NCBI RefSeq assembly: GCF_900176885.1
Contig: NZ_LT839648.1
Location: forward strand, 4,211,840 to 4,275,839
Origin: Oceanobacillus senegalensis
Lineage (GTDB): Bacteria > Bacillota > Bacilli > Bacillales > Amphibacillaceae
Direction of reading: 5' to 3'
DNA: 64,000 nt
Part shown: positions 44,154 to 53,576 of the stretch, one piece after another
Position numbering within the stretch: the first letter of the stretch is position 1
How the letters are laid out: every line of letters starts with the position of its first letter
Notes under the pieces: generated by a model
The model's input: the letters and a program-made list of their open reading frames with translations, nothing else
The model's database searches: none
What the model was told of the DNA's origin: nothing
Program-made: the position numbers and the translations under genes

Positions 44154-44699
44154 GTGACGACAGTGTATAAAAATGGAGGATATAAGTCGAAGAGAAATAT
44201 TGCAGAATACATGTCCAATCAACTTGGAACAAGTGGAAATAAAGGTGACTTCATACAATTATTTGGTGGAGTATTAAATATAATTGGGGACTCCATGGGG
44301 GTTTACGGTCAGATCATTTCTATGATGGAAGATGAGCAAGATGATTTACAACAGCAGCAACAACAACAGCAAATGCAAGACCAAATTGACCAATTGCAGC
44401 AGCAGTTACAGCAACAGCAACAAGATCAACAACAAAAGGAACAACAAATGGCACAACAAATCGAACAAATTCAGCAGCAACAACAGCAAGGTCAAATGCA
44501 AAACAATCAACAAATGATACAGCCACTGATGGAACAAATTCTACAACAAAGCCAGCCATCCAATCAACCATCACAAGATATACAAATACAGAAACAGATA
44601 CAGCAACTACAGAGCCAGATGAATAAAACGCAAGAAAATCAGAAGGAACAGCTGGAAATTTTAAAGGCCTTGATTCAAGAAATTAAAAAAGATAAATAA
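44154..44699 (+). CDS. Glutamine-rich coiled-coil protein
   Basis: The 181-residue protein has a short N-terminal domain (about 1-60, GDFIQLFGGVLNIIGDSMGV) and then about 100 residues that are nearly half Gln, as QQQ runs with QMQDQIDQLQQQLQ periodicity, ending in a Lys-rich helix. The start is GTG 44154 with a weak RBS. Gln-rich low-complexity proteins of Bacillaceae are often spore-coat or surface components, but no named family is seen. Confidence 0.6.
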   Translation: MTTVYKNGGYKSKRNIAEYMSNQLGTSGNKGDFIQLFGGVLNIIGDSMGVYGQIISMMEDEQDDLQQQQQQQQMQDQIDQLQQQLQQQQQDQQQKEQQMAQQIEQIQQQQQQGQMQNNQQMIQPLMEQILQQSQPSNQPSQDIQIQKQIQQLQSQMNKTQENQKEQLEILKALIQEIKKDK

Positions 44700-44748
44700 G
44701 AAAAAAGTTCGTTAAGGTTCCATTCCAAAGGGAGTTGAATCTTCTTTA

Positions 44749-44850
44749 ACCTAGGTAAAGGGCTGTAATACCCCCATCTCAAGAAAAAGAAGAAATCAAT
44801 TTTTAGGTGGGGGATGAAAGCAAAATCCAACAGGGGTTGAAGATTCACTT
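44749..44850 (+). repeat. Hairpin plus GATTCACTT repeat, copy e
   Basis: CTAGGTAAAGGGCTGTAATA and CCCCCATCTC are followed by TTTAGGTGGGGGATGAAAG and then CAGGGGTTGAAGATTCACTT. It has the same order of parts as copy c, but is shorter. Confidence 0.55.
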
Positions 44851-45251
44851 TTTTTGGGATTGCCCCAATTTTTATGATCTAACTATTACAAGGCATCTAT
44901 TTGCTTGAAGGAAATAATGTGCGGAAATTGAGGATTTTTGCACGATAATGTCACAAGCAATGGTACCACTTCTAGGATTGTTATTGTTCACGCACATAAA
45001 GGGGAAAAAGCAATGAATCCACTCCCATTATAAAACTATGTTATAGCGATATCGTTAGGATCTATTGCATCTAAAGGATTATGGTAAAATACGAATGGTT
45101 GGGGGAGAAAAAGAAAATAATTCACAACCAATAGATGGTTTGATCGCGCTTCATTGGGTAAATGCGCATTTCATAGGGTATATGTATGAAGCAGTAAGCG
45201 AAGTTACCCTATTCGAAGCAAGATCAACACGGAGTACGAGAGGTGTATTGT

Positions 45252-45677
45252 ATGAAATTTGATGCGTTTGATATAGGACAGAAAGTTGAAACGAAGTCTT
45301 TTAAAGTAACAAAAGAGGATATTATGAGGTTTGCGAGAGAATATGACCCTCAATATATGCATTTGGATGAGGAAAAAGCAAAACAGGGAAGATTTAATGG
45401 AATTATTGCTTCTGGAATACATACGTTAGGCATATCATTTAAACTTTGGGTGGAACATGGTACCTATGGTGATGATGTCATAGCAGGAACTGGGATGAAT
45501 CATATTCAATTTAAAAAACCAGTATACCCTGATGATGAATTACATACCATTGTCGAGGTTATGCATAAGAAACAGGTGAGTAAAGAAACTGGGATTATTA
45601 CTGTATTACTAACTACGTATAATGATAAAGGGGAAAAAGTGTTTAAAGGGGAGTTATCGGCATTAATGAAGCGATAA
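45252..45677 (+). CDS. MaoC family dehydratase (hot-dog fold)
   Basis: The 141-residue protein has the (R)-enoyl-CoA hydratase motif FAREYDPQYMHLDEEKAKQG with catalytic Asp and His, then FNGIIASGIHTLG and QFKKPVYPDDELH. It would hydrate an enoyl-CoA or related thioester. RBS GAGAGGTG before ATG 45252. It is monocistronic, with no fatty-acid genes nearby, so the substrate is unknown. Confidence 0.85.
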   Translation: MKFDAFDIGQKVETKSFKVTKEDIMRFAREYDPQYMHLDEEKAKQGRFNGIIASGIHTLGISFKLWVEHGTYGDDVIAGTGMNHIQFKKPVYPDDELHTIVEVMHKKQVSKETGIITVLLTTYNDKGEKVFKGELSALMKR

Positions 45678-45808
45678 AGAGTGTGGGTTCGGATTACGCT
45701 AGCTTGACCGGAAACAGTGGAGTGGTATAAGAGAACTCTATTGGCCTTTTATGAAGGGAATCGTTACCTATTTCTAGAGAATTTCGATATGTATTAACAA
45801 AAACAGGA

Positions 45809-46040
45809 CTGGGACAAAAGTATTTTTCAACACAAAACCCGAACGGTTGATGAGCCTCCTTCGTGCTAACGCACTACGGTGTCTCACCTAGGCCTCTCAT
45901 CCCGCAGGACAAGGAACGCTTCGTCAGCGAAACATCGCACGCAGAAAATGCGAATGCATTTTCAAGGAGTCTACGTATATTTACTGCGCTAATCAGTGCA
46001 TTGTTCGTTTTTTGAGTTAAACACATTAGTTATGTCCCAG
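45809..46040. repeat. MITE-like CTGGGACAAAAGT element, copy 2
   Basis: The left end is CTGGGACAAAAGTATTT and the right end TAAACACATTAGTTATGTCC + CAG. It shares with copy 1 (16284-16507) the internal boxes GAGCCT-CTTCG, GTCTCACCTAGGC, CCGCAGGA and GAGTCTACGTATATTT. It is non-coding and sits between the MaoC gene and a DUF3231 gene. Confidence 0.72.
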
Positions 46041-46066
46041 CCCGTTTTCATTGTGTTTCCCTAGAC

Positions 46067-46576
46067 CTATTCCTCACCTTTATGATGGTGTAATGGAGGT
46101 GGAACTAACCAACCTTTTTCCTTGTTTAATCGAAGAACTTTGGCGCCAAGTGTCGCTTTTTGAACATGAAACTGTCCAAACATGGTCGCTATGTCTTCGC
46201 GAATGGATTGCGCAATCATCGTACTGCAAGCAACTAGTCCCGCTCCAATATTTCCAGATAGCATAGCAGCAATTTCAGTGTCTGTCACACGCGCCCCAGC
46301 TGGAATTTCATCTAAATGAGCATCAGGTCGATCGGGAGGAGTTGGTGGTAAACCTACTCCATTTTCCTTAAGTAACGTTTCAATTTGATTAACTTCCTGT
46401 TGTCCACCATCAATGGCTTCCTGAAGCAATCTCTTTAAATCTTCATCACCAGAATGATTAAGGTACGTTTGATAACCGGCAATGGTTCCCTTAGTGGTTA
46501 ACAGAAAGGACCATGCACCATAGACTTCACCGTAATGCATTGGTTCATCTTTTGGATTTCCGCTTAATACACCCAT
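46067..46576 (-). CDS. DUF3231 family protein (single-domain)
   Basis: The protein of about 169 residues forms one four-helix DUF3231 bundle: HYGEVYGAWSFLLTTKGTIA, then EVNQIETLLKENGVGLPPTP and a C-terminal LNKEKGWLVPPPLHHHKG. The family has a ferritin-like fold and is common in spore formers, but its job is not established. GGAGGATT before ATG 46576 fits; the frame runs to 46606. Confidence 0.82.
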   Translation of the reverse strand: MGVLSGNPKDEPMHYGEVYGAWSFLLTTKGTIAGYQTYLNHSGDEDLKRLLQEAIDGGQQEVNQIETLLKENGVGLPPTPPDRPDAHLDEIPAGARVTDTEIAAMLSGNIGAGLVACSTMIAQSIREDIATMFGQFHVQKATLGAKVLRLNKEKGWLVPPPLHHHKGEE

Positions 46577-46763
46577 TTTTTTAATCCTCCTAATTAAATT
46601 CATCATAGTGCCACCCTTCTATCATGCACTCTGTCATATGTTTCTCCAAAAGTGGAATTTTATCCATTATTTTTCCAGAGAGTGGGGACAGTTTTTTTCC
46701 GCCGTTACAAAGTAGTGGTGGTTTCTGTTCTAGCTGCTAGATAATCGATTGAAAAAGAGAATA

Positions 46764-46781
46764 AGATCAAACGTTTGTTTT
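46764..46781 (+). repeat. AGATCAAACGTTTGTTTT motif, copy 4
   Basis: Exact AGATCAAACGTTTGTTTT, between two DUF3231 genes. Confidence 0.65.
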
Positions 46782-46796
46782 GTATATCAGGATTTG

Positions 46797-46850
46797 TTGC
46801 TGGTTAAGGGGGAAGTAATACCTCCACTGATTCAAGATTCACTTATCGTT
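46797..46850 (+). repeat. Hairpin plus GATTCACTT repeat, copy f
   Basis: TTGCTGGTTAAGGGGGAAGT and AATACCTCCACTGATTCAAG, then ATTCACTTATCG. It lies 16 bp after a copy of the AAACGTTTG motif; copy a has the two in the same order at greater distance. Confidence 0.55.
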
Positions 46851-47006
46851 GGGGGAGGATGGAAAAGCCCTTCTATGACAGGGCTAAAAATAATATGGTC
46901 TTTTTATCTAAATCCATCTCACATGGTTATGACGTAAATTCTTTTAAGAAGTAAATATGTTTACTATTCAAAAGAAGGAGCGGGGCAACTTCTACATCAT
47001 GCCCCT

Positions 47007-48011
47007 TTATTTTTTCCTTGCTAGTTCATCACGATTTAATGTTTGTGGTGGTTCTTCTACCCATCCATGATCAATCATAATATTTGCTCCATCTTCTGCA
47101 TATAGTAATATTTCCATGTTTAATTTACCATACATGATGCCAATATCCCTTCTAGGGCTCATGGACATACTTGCCCCGTAATAACCAATACCTAATGCAA
47201 TTAATGTTGTCGTATAAAACATGATAAGCTTGTCTGAAAAGGTAAAGGAAGTGGAATCTGTCACCTCTGAACTTAATGACAGAGGGGCAATAAGATCATC
47301 TTCACTTAAAACAGAACCAAACGTCTTACAATGTTTTTTAGCAATCTTTTTTCCTCTAAGCAAAAATTCACTTACAGCTTTATTTTTTGCAACCTGACTG
47401 AATCCCATCATGGTAGCTGCCCCTAGTGCATTTCGTTGGAAGTTCCCGTATAAGTTTGTTATTTCCGGACCTGTCAATGGTCTTCTTTCACCAAAATAAC
47501 CAGTTAAAAAGCTTTGTTTTTTAACAAAGTCCACTTTATCTGGTATAGGTAGATAGGGTGTTTTAGTGTAAAGGCCTTTTGAAAGTAGTACATCCGTTGC
47601 TTTTCGAAGTAACTTATCTGCTTCAGCAAGGCATTCACTAAAGAATGAATACACATCTTTTCTTGGTGAATACGATAAACACATACTGTAGGAAGTTAAG
47701 CCAATCCTTCCCATTTGTTCAAGATAATTTAACACATAGAGATCCGAAAATAACCTAGGTGCATGGATATCCACATCTTCTTCTAAATGAAATCCGTATG
47801 GAATCGGATACTTTTCCTCATGAAGAAATTCCGTTATTTTCGTTATGTGTGATTGTGCTACCTCTAAAGCATCATGGATGACAGGTTTAATTTCTTCATC
47901 TTCACATTTTGTTTTAAAATAGGTTAGCTGACAGATTGCCGCACTATCATTCATGTAAGCAGTCCACAAATTTGTCAATTCAGAAGATGTTAATTTCTCT
48001 TTTCCTTCCAT
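47007..48011 (-). CDS. DUF3231 family protein (two-domain)
   Basis: The 334-residue protein contains two DUF3231 bundles: about 8-160 (LTSSELTNLWTAYMNDSAAI) and 175-325 (LTGPEITNLYGNFQRNALGA), each ending in a Pro-rich segment (YPIPYGFH; GWVEEPPQTLNRDE). It is about 45% alike by eye to the protein at 55975. No RBS oddities. The function is unknown, and spore-former association is general knowledge of the family. Confidence 0.85.
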   Translation of the reverse strand: MEGKEKLTSSELTNLWTAYMNDSAAICQLTYFKTKCEDEEIKPVIHDALEVAQSHITKITEFLHEEKYPIPYGFHLEEDVDIHAPRLFSDLYVLNYLEQMGRIGLTSYSMCLSYSPRKDVYSFFSECLAEADKLLRKATDVLLSKGLYTKTPYLPIPDKVDFVKKQSFLTGYFGERRPLTGPEITNLYGNFQRNALGAATMMGFSQVAKNKAVSEFLLRGKKIAKKHCKTFGSVLSEDDLIAPLSLSSEVTDSTSFTFSDKLIMFYTTTLIALGIGYYGASMSMSPRRDIGIMYGKLNMEILLYAEDGANIMIDHGWVEEPPQTLNRDELARKK

Positions 48012-48811
48012 ATAAATCTTCCCCTTCTGAGGGCATTTTTATATAACATAGTGTAACCAAATAGATAAAGGATATGATGAAATAAAAATAATTTTGCAAT
48101 GTTTTGATGGGAAGGGTACGCATGCAGCTTTTACGATTGGTTCCTTCTAGATCAAACGTTTGTTTTAATGAAACTAACTTTGGAGTGGGATGTATTAATG
48201 TTTTCTTTTTTCCTCTAATTCTGGGATTCAATAGAGGGGGGGATCGGGAGGCGCTCACTAGGGTCATATTGTAGACCAATTCCCTCTGTGCATGGTGCAG
48301 TCAGACTGTACTTACAGCGCTTATGTACAGAGGTTGCGGGGCGCTTACTGACGCGCTGTCTTCTTTATCGGAGCCTGTGAGACGAACCATGGCGCTCTGG
48401 TGAAACCTTCTATCCTAATTTCCCTGTAATCATTGTTCGACAAATAAATACGAATATTTCCTAGGAAATTGTCGATATTTTTTGGGAAATGTAGGAATAC
48501 ATCTTCTCTTCTGCTTTTCACGAAATGATAAATAATCGTTTTAAAAGCAAATCGAGTTTGGGTTACACAATGACTCTGTATAAGTTCAAAGTTTAATCTC
48601 CTGTACCTTTAAAATAATTTCTCATTCATTTCCTCCTCCACTGACGGAAGTAGGTTTTCCTGTTGCGGTCATCTTTTATTTACTACACCGGATGGAAACG
48701 GAACCAGTTCATTCGATACATGCTTTGCCAGAGAAAATGAATCCGTAGAATAGGCCAGGGGGGAGGCAGCGGGGCGATTTCCCAAAACACCACCATAAAA
48801 TATACTCAAAA
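48012..48811. other. 800-bp intergenic stretch, GC-rich in part
   Basis: It contains motif copy 5 (48149) and a GC-rich structured part at about 48280-48410, in which CTCTGTGCAT and ATGTACAGAG are imperfect inverted repeats around GTGCAGTCAGACTGTAC. TTGTTCGACAAAT at 48434-48446 contains a Spo0A-box-like TGTCGAA on the minus strand. No gene is seen. Confidence 0.4.
48149..48166 (+). repeat. AGATCAAACGTTTGTTTT motif, copy 5
   Basis: Exact AGATCAAACGTTTGTTTT, about 140 bp upstream of the two-domain DUF3231 start. Confidence 0.65.
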
Positions 48812-48846
48812 AAATGGTGCAGGAGGAATCGTTCCTCCTGCACCAA
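48812..48846 (-). terminator. Terminator of the phosphodiester glycosidase gene
   Basis: GGTGCAGGAGGAA and TTCCTCCTGCACC form a perfect stem around TCG, followed on the minus strand by ATTTTTTTGAG. Confidence 0.88.
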
Positions 48847-48860
48847 ATCTTTTTCCATGA

Positions 48861-51719
48861 TCAAAATCCAGGGCGCATGGCCATCCATAGTTTGATAACG
48901 AAAGAAGTGATTACTTCTTTTTCGATTGGTTTGAGTTCACCATCATTCCCGTTTTCGGGTGGTTTGGTTTCGTCTGTGTTTGATTCCCCATAAATAGCTT
49001 GCATGTTATCGATATAAACGGTTGCTGCATTTTTATTGGAATTGTCGGTTTCCATCACGCGGAAGGCTAGGTCTACTTTTAATGGCGTTGCTTTCCCTTT
49101 TGGAATGCTTGCTTCGACATACTTCCATCCATTCCAATTGACTCCTGTTTGATCATCGGTGAAATCAATCGGAAATGCATTGCCGTTCCCATCTCGCAAT
49201 TGGGCACGAAGCCAGTGACCATCATTGGCACCATACACCCATAAGCCGATTTTCTCAGGATAACCTTCCAGCACAATATCTTCTGAAGGTAAAGCATATG
49301 CACCAGATGTTCCTTTTTGGCCAGTAAAATCATAATCTAATCGAAGGGAATGCTCTCCAGATTGGACGAACGCTGGATCACTGGCTAAGGATATATCGAT
49401 AGAATTGTAACGTGCTCCCGATTTGGTCCAACCGCTAAGGCCGTCTTCAAAATCCTCTATGATCATCGGTGGTTTGCCCACTTCCACCTTGATTTCTTCT
49501 ACTAAATCTCCATAACTAACTTTGATCCTTCCAGATGCCGTACCATTGACCGCTGTAAATTGGCCATGTTCATCGATGCTTCCAATGTCGCCAATCACTT
49601 CATAGGTAAAGGCATCGTCATCAGCTATAATAGGCGTTCCATGGTGGTATGCTTTTACATTTATTTTATGGGATTCCCCTCGTCCGAGAGATAACTCCGT
49701 TTGACCTAATTCCATACGTTCCATGGTAGTTACTACTTCAACTGGGACCGCCCCACTAACCGATCCTGTGGATGCTACGATATCTCCGGTTTGTGCTTTG
49801 GTACCTGCTTGAAATTCCCCATCATCCTTAAATGCTCCTAAATCTGACTCAGCTGACCATGTAATAGGTTCTGTGATTTCAGCTGGATGATAATATTGGT
49901 CCTGTCCTTTTACGGAAAACGTCGCATGACTTCCAGCGAGAATTTTTGCATTCTGTGGGGAAACGGTTAATTGACTTAATTCCCCTTTAGGTGCCGTACT
50001 GACAATCAAGAGTGTATTCGAAATGTTCCGCTGCCCATTGCCAGAGGGGCTGTTGATTACACTTATTTGGCTGTCACCTGGCTGACGAGCTGCAAAGGTG
50101 GAAGAACCACCTCCATCCAAGTTAATGGCTGTTACTGCTCCTTGGTCTTTCATCATACGTCCTAAATCGGTTAAAGAGACACCTTCACTAAAACCTGATT
50201 GCCGTCCGTCTATCACCATCAAAATGACGGTGCCATCTTCTTTGATTCCAACTGCAGTCCGGGGATGCACGGAGGAATCAGAGAAAACCACGGCTTCTCC
50301 ATTTTTGACAACGATTTGCTTACCGCCGATTGCTTCTTCCACATTTTCAAAGGGTGCTTGCGTTTTGGTTTCGATGGTTATTTGATCACCAGGGCTTAGA
50401 GAATCAAGAATACCTCTGCTTGTCCCATGCCCAGACAATACGAGTTGTCCTTCTGTTAAGTTGGTATTTCCTTTTCCAGAACGAACCTCTTTGACAACGG
50501 CTGAAACGTTGCCGGTCGGCTTCAATACACCACTTACGTTTTCTAAAATCACTTCTGTTCCATATGAATTGGTATGAGTGGAACTATCATAATCCGCACT
50601 ATAAATCACTAAATCATTTGCATGACGTGTTCGATTAATCGAAGTGATTTGAATAGGTCCGCTAGCTACATGAGCGGAAGCGATTTTTGCTTGTAGATTT
50701 GTTTTTTCCGATTTCTGTGAAACTTCTTGTGTTTCTTCTACGTTAGGATTCTCTTGTTCAGATTGCTCTGGTGTATCTTCCGTTGTATCCGTTTGTGGAT
50801 TCACTTCTTCCGTTTGCTGTGACGCTTCCTTTTCTATTTCTTTCTGAGAATCCGTTTCTTCCGGTTCCTCTGATGTCTCTTCTGTTATTTCTTGTTGTGG
50901 ATCTACTTCCTCCGATTCCTCGGACGTTTCTTCTGTTGTTTCTACTTGATGGTCCACTTCTTCGGAATCCTCTGAAGTATCTTGATTTGCTTCTGCTTTT
51001 GTATCTATTTCTTCGGAGTCCTGTGAAGTATCTTGATTGGTTTCTCCTTTTGTATGGACTTCTTCAGAATTCTGTGAGGTATCTTGATCTGTTTCGGCTT
51101 TTAAAACCTCTTCATCCGGTTCTTGTGAAGCTTTTTCTTTGGACTTATCGGAAGTGACTTGTGAAACGTGCGCCTTTTCTGCTGAAGGGTTAATGCTCAT
51201 TTCTATTTGCATGCATAATGGAGCAATCTTTACCTCTCCCGATTCTAAAACACCGACAACACTGCGATTGGCATTACTCCTCATGATACGTCCATCATGG
51301 ATAACAGCCTCCGTTGGTATACCAGTGGCAGTACTAAAATAATCTCCATTAATACCACCAACCACTTCATGCCCAGGCTTGCTTATCTGTTTTGCTTGCT
51401 CTGTTAAGGTCTGAAAACCTGTTAATTTACCATGTGAACTCACTGCATCCATTTCTACATATGGATTCGATGGGTCAATGTTCATTTGATAGATTTGAAG
51501 TGGTTTTTGGTTCGCTTCTACGGAAAGCCTTGTTTGTTCTACACCTGGAGAAATCATAGTTTGCGATTCATGGACAACTTCTCCTATGGATAGATTACTA
51601 GATTTAGCTTGAACCATCTGTTGAGATGAAAGTCCCCCAAAGTTGGACATGACTAAAATAAAAGCTAAAAATACCATAAAACTTTTTTTATGTATGATCT
51701 TTATTCGGCCTTTCAACAT
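48861..51719 (-). CDS. Secreted phosphodiester glycosidase (NAGPA domain) with inserted acidic repeats
   Basis: The 952-residue protein has a signal peptide (KKSFMVFLAFILVMSNFGGL, cut after VQA near 39). The NAGPA core begins at about 85 (VEMDAVSSHGKLTGFQTLTE, GGINGDYFSTATGIPTEAV) and resumes at about 345-575 (INRTRHANDLVIYS; DQGAVTAINLDGGGSSTFAA). Between the two halves lie about eight copies of a 17-residue acidic repeat (EEVDPQQEITEETSEEP type). Two Ig-like (BIG) domains follow, then a carbohydrate-binding-like domain (FEDGLSGWTKSGARYNSIDI). NAGPA enzymes cleave sugar phosphodiesters in cell-wall polymers or exopolysaccharide. Export is likely. Confidence 0.83.
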   Translation of the reverse strand: MLKGRIKIIHKKSFMVFLAFILVMSNFGGLSSQQMVQAKSSNLSIGEVVHESQTMISPGVEQTRLSVEANQKPLQIYQMNIDPSNPYVEMDAVSSHGKLTGFQTLTEQAKQISKPGHEVVGGINGDYFSTATGIPTEAVIHDGRIMRSNANRSVVGVLESGEVKIAPLCMQIEMSINPSAEKAHVSQVTSDKSKEKASQEPDEEVLKAETDQDTSQNSEEVHTKGETNQDTSQDSEEIDTKAEANQDTSEDSEEVDHQVETTEETSEESEEVDPQQEITEETSEEPEETDSQKEIEKEASQQTEEVNPQTDTTEDTPEQSEQENPNVEETQEVSQKSEKTNLQAKIASAHVASGPIQITSINRTRHANDLVIYSADYDSSTHTNSYGTEVILENVSGVLKPTGNVSAVVKEVRSGKGNTNLTEGQLVLSGHGTSRGILDSLSPGDQITIETKTQAPFENVEEAIGGKQIVVKNGEAVVFSDSSVHPRTAVGIKEDGTVILMVIDGRQSGFSEGVSLTDLGRMMKDQGAVTAINLDGGGSSTFAARQPGDSQISVINSPSGNGQRNISNTLLIVSTAPKGELSQLTVSPQNAKILAGSHATFSVKGQDQYYHPAEITEPITWSAESDLGAFKDDGEFQAGTKAQTGDIVASTGSVSGAVPVEVVTTMERMELGQTELSLGRGESHKINVKAYHHGTPIIADDDAFTYEVIGDIGSIDEHGQFTAVNGTASGRIKVSYGDLVEEIKVEVGKPPMIIEDFEDGLSGWTKSGARYNSIDISLASDPAFVQSGEHSLRLDYDFTGQKGTSGAYALPSEDIVLEGYPEKIGLWVYGANDGHWLRAQLRDGNGNAFPIDFTDDQTGVNWNGWKYVEASIPKGKATPLKVDLAFRVMETDNSNKNAATVYIDNMQAIYGESNTDETKPPENGNDGELKPIEKEVITSFVIKLWMAMRPGF
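50700..51130 (-). repeat. 51-bp / 17-residue tandem repeat in the glycosidase gene
   Basis: Seven or eight units aligned as EE-D-----T-ETSE-S occupy about residues 196-340. They are diverged, so this is an older expansion than the HYR repeats. Confidence 0.75.
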
Positions 51720-51814
51720 AATCCCCCTTACCTAGCATAGTAGTAAATTCTTCCATCTATTATTCTAGTACTTTTGGGAATAGATTACTAGTAGGAGAAG
51801 GGAGGGTGGTTCTG

Positions 51815-51850
51815 ATGGTGTAGTAGGATAAGCTCATCCTACTACACCAT
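51815..51850. terminator. Perfect 15-bp inverted repeat
   Basis: ATGGTGTAGTAGGAT (51815-51829) and ATCCTACTACACCAT (51836-51850) pair perfectly around AAGCTC. There is no T-run, so it may be a processed terminator or a binding site. It lies about 330 bp past the LysM-GH18 gene and about 95 bp upstream of the glycosidase gene. Confidence 0.5.
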
Positions 51851-52088
51851 GTTCATGAACACATGAATAAGAGCATATTTTCGTTCATTTATACAATGAA
51901 ATGCTTATAGGTGAGGCTTTGTGCAGGGGGGGCCTAGGCGGACTCTCTCTATTTGTCTTTTTTTAACATATTTAGGCAGGAAGACCCCATCCTGGAACGA
52001 AGTGGGATGGATATGAATCACCTTCAGACAAAGGGATAGATGAGATAACAGGGAGGATGTATCTTGTTTGGGAGGAGTTGTTTTGATG

Positions 52089-52153
52089 CATGAGGGACCG
52101 GTTCTTTGGATGGGGCACATTCCGGCAGTGCACTAAGTGAACCGTCTCTCATG
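52089..52153. repeat. Stem-loop with CATGAGGGACCGGTTC / GAACCGTCTCTCATG arms
   Basis: The arms at 52089-52104 and 52139-52153 pair with few mismatches. GGGAC-GTTC arms match those at 41748-41818. It is positioned to terminate the minus-strand LysM-GH18 gene ending at 52177. Confidence 0.55.
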
Positions 52154-52176
52154 AACTCCCGAGTGAACCACGTCCC

Positions 52177-53439
52177 CTATGTTACCTTTCTGATATTGAA
52201 AAACTTGGTTAATAGCCATGGGCCTTGAGAGAATCCGAAGCCAATTTGCCATGCTCCTATTCCTTGAAGTTGATATTCACGTACGAGCTGCATCTTTGCA
52301 GCAATACTTCGGGTGTCTTCAAACCATACGACATGACGCTGTCCCGCTTCATCGACATAGTAAAAATAAGGCGTTTCATCTTCTGTTGAGTAATGAATCG
52401 GTATGTTGTTATTCATTGCAAAATCTATTGCATCTTGATTGGAAACGGCAGTTGCCAGGTTTTCCAGATGATATGGCAGGGTCCAATGGAAACCGTATAA
52501 GGGGATGCCGAGAATAACCTTCCTGCTATCCATTTTTTCCAATGCAAATTCGATGGTATTTCTCACTGGACGAATGGGTGCTACTGGACCAGGTTCACTC
52601 GCCGTATGGTGCCAATTATAGGTCATAATGAACATAAAATCGACGATAGATCCGATGGCTTCGTAGTCATAACCTGCATACCAGGGGATATCTTCACTTG
52701 TTTTTGGTGGGATGGCAATAGTTAGTAATAAGCCTGCCTCGTGAAGCAGGTCGCCTAATTCGCTTAAAAATCTAGTAAAGATAGTACGATCTTCTGGTAA
52801 CGTTCCTTCAAAGTCGATATTGACGCCAGCATATCCTCTTTGCGTCACAAGGGTAAAAATATTGTTTACTAAATTTAGCCTTGACGAGGCGTTGTTTAGC
52901 GTTTCGCTTGTTAATACACCGCTGAATCCTGCTGCCGTTAGATTTGTAATCGTCATTAATGGAGCTGTATGACTGTTCCACGCTGATTCTATTGCGGTTA
53001 AATCATCTAATGAACTAAGGGAACCATCCACATTAAAGTAATATCTAAAAAAGGAATAATAGGTGGTATATGGAGCAAAGTCGTTAATGAAGAGCGAATC
53101 ATTTTGCGTTCCCGTTATGAAGAGATAATTTAAAACGGAAGTGGTGTATTCTGGTAGTTCAGGAAGGACAATTTTCGTTCCAGGTTGTAAAAAGTATGGA
53201 TGTAATTCAGGATTTGCCGCCATTAACCGATCTAAGGGAATGTAAGCCATTTGTGAAATCGTATAGAAACTGTCCCCCGGCTGAATGGTATATACATTTG
53301 TGTCTATTAATAATGCTTGACCGGGAACAATGGTTGGACGAATTAATCCATTTACACTGCGAATGCTATCCATGGAAATATCATACTTTTGACTAATGGT
53401 AAACAAAGAATCCCCGGATTTAACTGTATAAACAAACAA
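52177..53439 (-). CDS. LysM-GH18 cortex-lytic-type glycosidase (YaaH/SleL family)
   Basis: The 420-residue protein has two LysM repeats (about 2-45 YTVKSGDSLFTISQKYDIS; 49-93 YTIQPGDSFYTISQMAYIP) that bind peptidoglycan, then a GH18 barrel with active-site motif YAGVNIDFEGT (Asp and Glu) and FMFIMTYNWHHT. This is the architecture of SleL/YaaH, an N-acetylglucosaminidase acting on spore cortex. No signal peptide, as in YaaH and SleL. TTG start after AGAGGAATAATA. Confidence 0.9.
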   Translation of the reverse strand: MFVYTVKSGDSLFTISQKYDISMDSIRSVNGLIRPTIVPGQALLIDTNVYTIQPGDSFYTISQMAYIPLDRLMAANPELHPYFLQPGTKIVLPELPEYTTSVLNYLFITGTQNDSLFINDFAPYTTYYSFFRYYFNVDGSLSSLDDLTAIESAWNSHTAPLMTITNLTAAGFSGVLTSETLNNASSRLNLVNNIFTLVTQRGYAGVNIDFEGTLPEDRTIFTRFLSELGDLLHEAGLLLTIAIPPKTSEDIPWYAGYDYEAIGSIVDFMFIMTYNWHHTASEPGPVAPIRPVRNTIEFALEKMDSRKVILGIPLYGFHWTLPYHLENLATAVSNQDAIDFAMNNNIPIHYSTEDETPYFYYVDEAGQRHVVWFEDTRSIAAKMQLVREYQLQGIGAWQIGFGFSQGPWLLTKFFNIRKVT

Positions 53440-53576
53440 TATTATTCCTCTTTTCTTATGATTTACCTAAAGCATGATAAGGTTAGGCTCTCTAATCAAT
53501 ATATTGCTAGCCAACTTATTTTGTGATAGTGGGGGGGGCGGTCCTCATGCGGTAATTTCGAATAGGAAAATGGTCC

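Larger units (their letters stand above)
51720..52176. other. Intergenic region with two inverted repeats
   Basis: Besides the hairpins at 51815-51850 and 52089-52153, there is GGGGGGGCCTAGGCGGAC near 51927. No gene is visible. Confidence 0.4.

Noticed and set aside
44320..44574. Minus-strand ORF rich in Val/Ala/Phe in the Q-rich gene
   Set aside because: It is the complement of CAA/CAG runs, with no RBS; a shadow of the glutamine-rich gene.
45065..45262. 65-codon frame before the MaoC gene
   Set aside because: It has a TTG start without an RBS and overlaps the MaoC start; the composition is unconvincing.
50098..51157. Plus-strand ORFs opposite the glycosidase gene (Leu/Phe-rich and others)
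   Set aside because: They are complements of the acidic repeat and catalytic regions and lack RBS.
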